From Pampus argenteus (Eukaryota > Chordata > Actinopteri > Scombriformes > Stromateidae): a stretch of DNA of 64,000 bases. A program made the position numbers and the translations under genes. Shown piece by piece: positions 59,906-64,000 of this stretch. Location of the stretch: positions 23,468,501 through 23,532,500 of the forward strand of contig CM072861.1 of assembly GCA_036937835.1 (NCBI GenBank), in the 5' to 3' direction. Within the stretch, counting starts at the first letter, position 1; each line of letters starts with the position of its first letter. Below the pieces are notes generated by a model, which saw only the letters and a list, made by a program, of their open reading frames with translations, was not told the DNA's origin and made no database searches.

Positions 59906-60949
59906 TATGCATCAGCAGTAACTCAATACAGCTTTGAGTGAACAGTCGATATCATGGAGATACATTATAAACAGTAGAGTCAATGACTGACATGCATCAC
60001 AGGTGTCTTTCTGCAGCCCTTCACAGGTGAGCAGCAGAGGTAGCAGGGTGTGGAGAATACAAACGGGGACTCATAACCACATGACACAGATAAAAAAAAA
60101 AATACATAAACAAGAACATTAAATACTGAAAAAGCAAATAACGATAATTGAGCAATTTACAGACCGTTATTCAGTTGAAAGTCCGGCCTGAAGGATTTTC
60201 AGATGAAAAAGAAGCCGAGGAAACGACAGCGGAAGAGCCGAAGTGTGAAAGCTCCACGTCTTCGTGTGCTTCTTGTTGACAAGACAACCTGCGGTGCTGA
60301 TGATAGATGACACATTCAGGGTCAAAGGTTACAGTTACTGTCAGCTCAGGCCAGACATGTGAAGGGCTGCAGGCCTGACAGACAGACAGACAGACAGACG
60401 GACGGATGTCAGGATCAAATCTGTGAGGATGATGATGATGATGATGATGAGCAAGTCAAGGTGTCGTCGTTTCTATAACTTCCTAAAACCAACAACCTCC
60501 ATCATGCATGTCCCCTCACGGCTCCGCCTCCTCAGCCTCCTCCTGTATGAGCATTCATTTGTTTGTGTTTGTTTTTGTTGTGTATCGCAGCCTTTTCCAC
60601 CTGGCAGGTAGATTTCCATATTCCTGTTGCAGAGCATCACATGTGCAGAGCTACGCATGCAAACAGAAACACATGTTGTTGGAATAAATGTTAATGCCCT
60701 CCAGCTGCTGTCGTCTCCATGTTTTAAAATCTACAGCAGGCTTTTCAACCACCGCCGGGCGTGTCCGCTCAGACAAAGCAACTCTTTTCTAGCATTAATC
60801 TTCTTCAATAACTGCCTGTTTGATCGTGTATTAAACTATAATCAGATGTGATATTCATAGTAACAGAATTACTACTTGTAGCAGTAACAGAGGACAGCAG
60901 TAGATAAACACTGATGATGAACTAAGATTCACTTTAAACTATTTAATGG
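59906..60949. other. Intergenic region, no gene seen
   Basis: A GACA-type run at 60379-60400 and a (GAT)n run at 60426-60450. No gene supported. Confidence 0.5.
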
Positions 60950-60964
60950 CCACTTGGGGGCAGC
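60950..60964 (+). promoter_or_regulatory. CTCF-like motif
   Basis: CCACTTGGGGGCAGC, a good match to the long CTCF consensus, in the same orientation as the match at 43125. Confidence 0.4.
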
Positions 60965-61029
60965 AAACACATGTGTGACATAACATTTTATGTTTAATAA
61001 TGTTTCAAGGTTGCAGTGAAGCAGTTCTA

Positions 61030-61095
61030 GTACTACTATAGTACTACTACTACTAATACTATAGTAGTACTACTAGTAGTATTAGTAGTAGTATT
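61030..61095. repeat. Self-complementary (TAC/TAG)n palindrome
   Basis: A block of TAC/CTA triplets runs into a block of TAG/GTA triplets, with 'actatagtagtact' at the turn. The whole 65 bp can fold back on itself almost perfectly. Confidence 0.85.
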
Positions 61096-61225
61096 AAATG
61101 GAGACACAGCAGACAATCTGTCCGTCTGTTAATCTGCAGACTTCCTGCAGCGGTCAGATGTTGAACTTTCAGCCCCTTTTAGCCAGATGATGATGATGAT
61201 GTTGTAATCCCACATTTGAAATCTG

Positions 61226-61270
<45 letters not shown>

Positions 61271-61604
61271 CACATAATGAATGTCATGAATCATTATATT
61301 GGAGATACTCTGTTTACCTTCTGTCACTTTATTGTACAGTATGTGTGTGTGTGTGTGTGTGTTTACCTGCATTACATGGAGGGCGGGGTTAATGTGTAAA
61401 CCACAGCTCTCTCTCTCTCTCTCTCTCTCTCCATTGACCTCTGTGACTCCTGCTCTCTTACTCGCCCTTCACTCGCCCATCCTGCTGCTGATATGCTTAC
61501 TGCAGCACTTTGTTTCCTCAAAGGCGAACCATTAACGGCGACATAGCAGCATGACAGTGTGTATGCCTGATAACCGAACTACACCTTGTTAAAACCACAA
61601 CGCG

Positions 61605-61635
<31 letters not shown>

Positions 61636-64000
61636 AAATACAACAAAGACTCGGCGATAAGGAGCTGCGATCAACCCGAGTCGCCTTTAAACCAGAAGCA
61701 AAGTCAAACAGAAACAGCCGGGCAGCTTCATTCCTCCAGTCTGCTCCATCATGTGTCCCGCCTTCACATATTTGATTCATTTTATACAAGAAGCAGCTTC
61801 TGTAACAGCCTCCGCTCTCCTGGAAAGTCTTTTATTCAACTATAAGAGCATCAGTAAAGTTTAGCACTAATCTTGGTTCCAGTTCATACTATAGACTGTG
61901 TATAATGATTGGGGTCTCCCATTGGTTTCTATTCAGAGCGAGGTGTTTCCTTTTAACGCTCTGGAAACGAGCCACGCTGCCTCAGACCGAAGCAAACTCG
62001 GGTCGACGTTCAGCTGAATTGTGCTAATAACACGAGGCAGACGTTTTCATATCTTATGAACAGAACAATAATTTCCAAAATGACCACCAGCACACTTATT
62101 ATCGATCCCATATGACCTGTTGAAAGAAGTATTGAGTCAGTATTTCTAGAGAGAAGTTGCTTTTCAGTCGGTTGGAGGATCTAGCAGCCCGTCGGTGGCT
62201 CTTTAAGGTCGTTGTAGTTGTTGTTGTTTGCTTCGTCCCGGCGTTGTTGGATTGAATTTAAATATTTCAAACCAAAGCTGAGAAAACTGAGAAAACATTT
62301 CTTTATGGTCACATTAAAACCAGACAGAACTAACATCACCTGGATTGAAGTTGAAGCTTTGATACCTGCTGTTGGGTTTTAGTTCCCATCATGTGACCAG
62401 CTATGTGTGTGTGTGTGTGTGTGTGAATGATAGTGGGATTGTCGAGTGGCTACCAGCAGAGTTATTGATGCCAGTGACCTTCAGGCCCTGAAATGACGGC
62501 GGTCTACTCAATAATAGATTGGACCGCTCTTATGGGAAAAAACTGTGTGTGTGTGTGTGTGTGTGTATCAGCAGTATGTGTTTGCCCGTGTGTGTGTATG
62601 AGAGAAAAGAAAATGACATAAATAGGTCTTCATGAGCACATTTGTGAGCGTATGTGAGATGTGTTTGTGAAAATGACTCGCTGCAGAGCAGGTGCTGCAT
62701 ATTTATTCCTTTTGAAAGGAGTTAAATAGGTAAGGAGACACATGGGGAGGCGATGATGACAGTGAGGATGGAGGAGGAGGAGGAGGAGGAGGAGGAGGAG
62801 GTGGAGGTGGAGGAGGAGGAGGAGGTCAGAGGAACAAGACAAGGTGAACTTCTCGTTCATGTCTACGTGGAACCAGGTGAGACTCCTGAAAATCACAACG
62901 CTCTCCGATGAGAGAGAGAGAAGAGGGATTCATCTTTAATTCAGAAAATACAGTTTGGTTTTAATTCTTCTTTTATATCTGTGCAGCAAAATAACACAAG
63001 AAGAAGAAGAAGAAGAGAAGAAGAGATGCTGGTTGGCTGCAGTGAGCGTAAGGACACTAGCAGAGGATGAAGTGTAGTACAGGCAGTAAAAACGCAGTAT
63101 AATTTACAACTCTAAGCTAAAGCTAGTCTAACACGCACAGTTTATGTTTACAACATTATCCACATCATTTCCTGCCTCCCCGCCTTCCTCGCCACACAAC
63201 GACAGTCTTATGTTGGTGACTTATGCATCTTTAACACATGTCTCGAGCAGATACACTTCTTCTATTTTAATCAATACATCTGTCACAGGCTGCATAATGG
63301 CTCAAATTTCACTTGCGCTACATGGACGTGATCATAAATCGCTTTCTGCACACAGCCTGTGAACATGTTGTCTGTTTTAGTCCTTAAACTTGTGTATTTT
63401 GCACCTTTGCATTGTTAGGATGAATGGACAACTTCAATCCACTGATTTTAATTCGACTTTCTTCAGATTAAGATCAACCTTCTCAGACAGCAGATATCCT
63501 TGAAGAGAAAACACACTGTGAAGATATTATTCTGCCTCCAGCTGCTATCTTAGAAACACAAGTTGTGAATTTATGAGCCGAAAGAGTTTTATTGATCTTT
63601 GAACTCTTCGTCGTAGCACAATGACCGTTTGCCTACACACTGATGGTTTATATTTGTCTCTGACTCTATTTATGACACAATAACGTATCCTGGTGGCTTC
63701 GTAATGATAAACACACACAGTATGAAAGCACGGCCGAATCTGAAATATCGAGGATTTAAAATGCATATTTCTATCTGATTAGGATACGTCTTTGTGCAGG
63801 TATTTTATTTCAGGAACGTTAAACCGGATGGGACACAAAACACGCTAAAACACTAAAACTTTATATCCTGAGTCCCACACGATGCCCCAGGAGGAGGTGA
63901 AGAAAGAGTAAAGTGGGCAGAAAATGGATGGATGGATGAGTGATGCGTATTTGGAAAGTGTCAGGTGATTTTTAACCTTTAATATAAGTATATAGTAAGT
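61096..64000. other. Intergenic region, no gene seen
   Basis: (CA)n at 61226-61267, (CT)n at 61408-61432, (CA)n at 61603-61627, (GT)n at 62403-62424 and 62544-62565, (GAG)n at 62770-62825, (AAG)n at 62999-63022. At about 61885-61930 is a stretch resembling a dispersed fish repeat ('tatagactgtgtataatg'). No coding exon supported. Confidence 0.5.

Noticed and set aside
40607..64000. miR-143/145 or miR-378 hairpins, expected near this locus by human synteny
   Set aside because: I looked for their remembered mature sequences by eye on both strands and did not find them.
1..64000. CRISPR array or prokaryotic operon
   Set aside because: The repeats are microsatellites or tandem arrays without spacers, and all genes have spliceosomal introns.

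Overview
This is vertebrate, almost certainly teleost (probably percomorph), nuclear DNA. Genes are split by GT-AG introns, long GT/CA microsatellites are everywhere, and L2-like LINE tails and a decayed hAT transposon have typical fish appearance. Proteins were identified by conceptual splicing and comparison with remembered human orthologues; no search was run.

Layout: (1) 1-1110, upstream sequence with an inverted LINE tail. (2) 1111-13078, cpxm1 on the + strand, a complete 15-exon secreted carboxypeptidase-like protein of about 769 aa. Its intron 5 holds a second multi-exon gene on the same strand (4457 to 7055 or 7229), encoding an unrecognised protein of about 600 aa. (3) 13384-23040, elp1 (Elongator subunit 1, formerly IKBKAP) on the - strand, with 35 coding exons giving 1310 aa, tail-to-tail with cpxm1. 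(4) 23060-29972, a divergent region holding a 35-bp triplication that copies a splice donor three times, a CCAAT-rich candidate promoter and an 826-bp hAT relic with a perfect 8-bp target duplication. (5) 29984-40606, arhgef37 on the + strand, a DH-BAR-SH3-SH3 Rho guanine nucleotide exchange factor of about 781 aa in 13 coding exons. (6) 40607-64000, about 23 kb with no gene I can support: dense microsatellites, a 10-bp-unit satellite-like block, several LINE 3' ends and palindromes.

The three named genes do not form a pathway. CPXM1 is extracellular, ELP1 scaffolds the tRNA-modifying Elongator complex, and ARHGEF37 acts at membrane and cytoskeleton. Their human orthologues lie on three chromosomes (20p13, 9q31, 5q32), so the neighbourhood is a fish arrangement. 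The least explained items are the nested intronic gene, the triplicated splice donor, and two introns whose splice sites are invaded or framed by inserted or foldback DNA.
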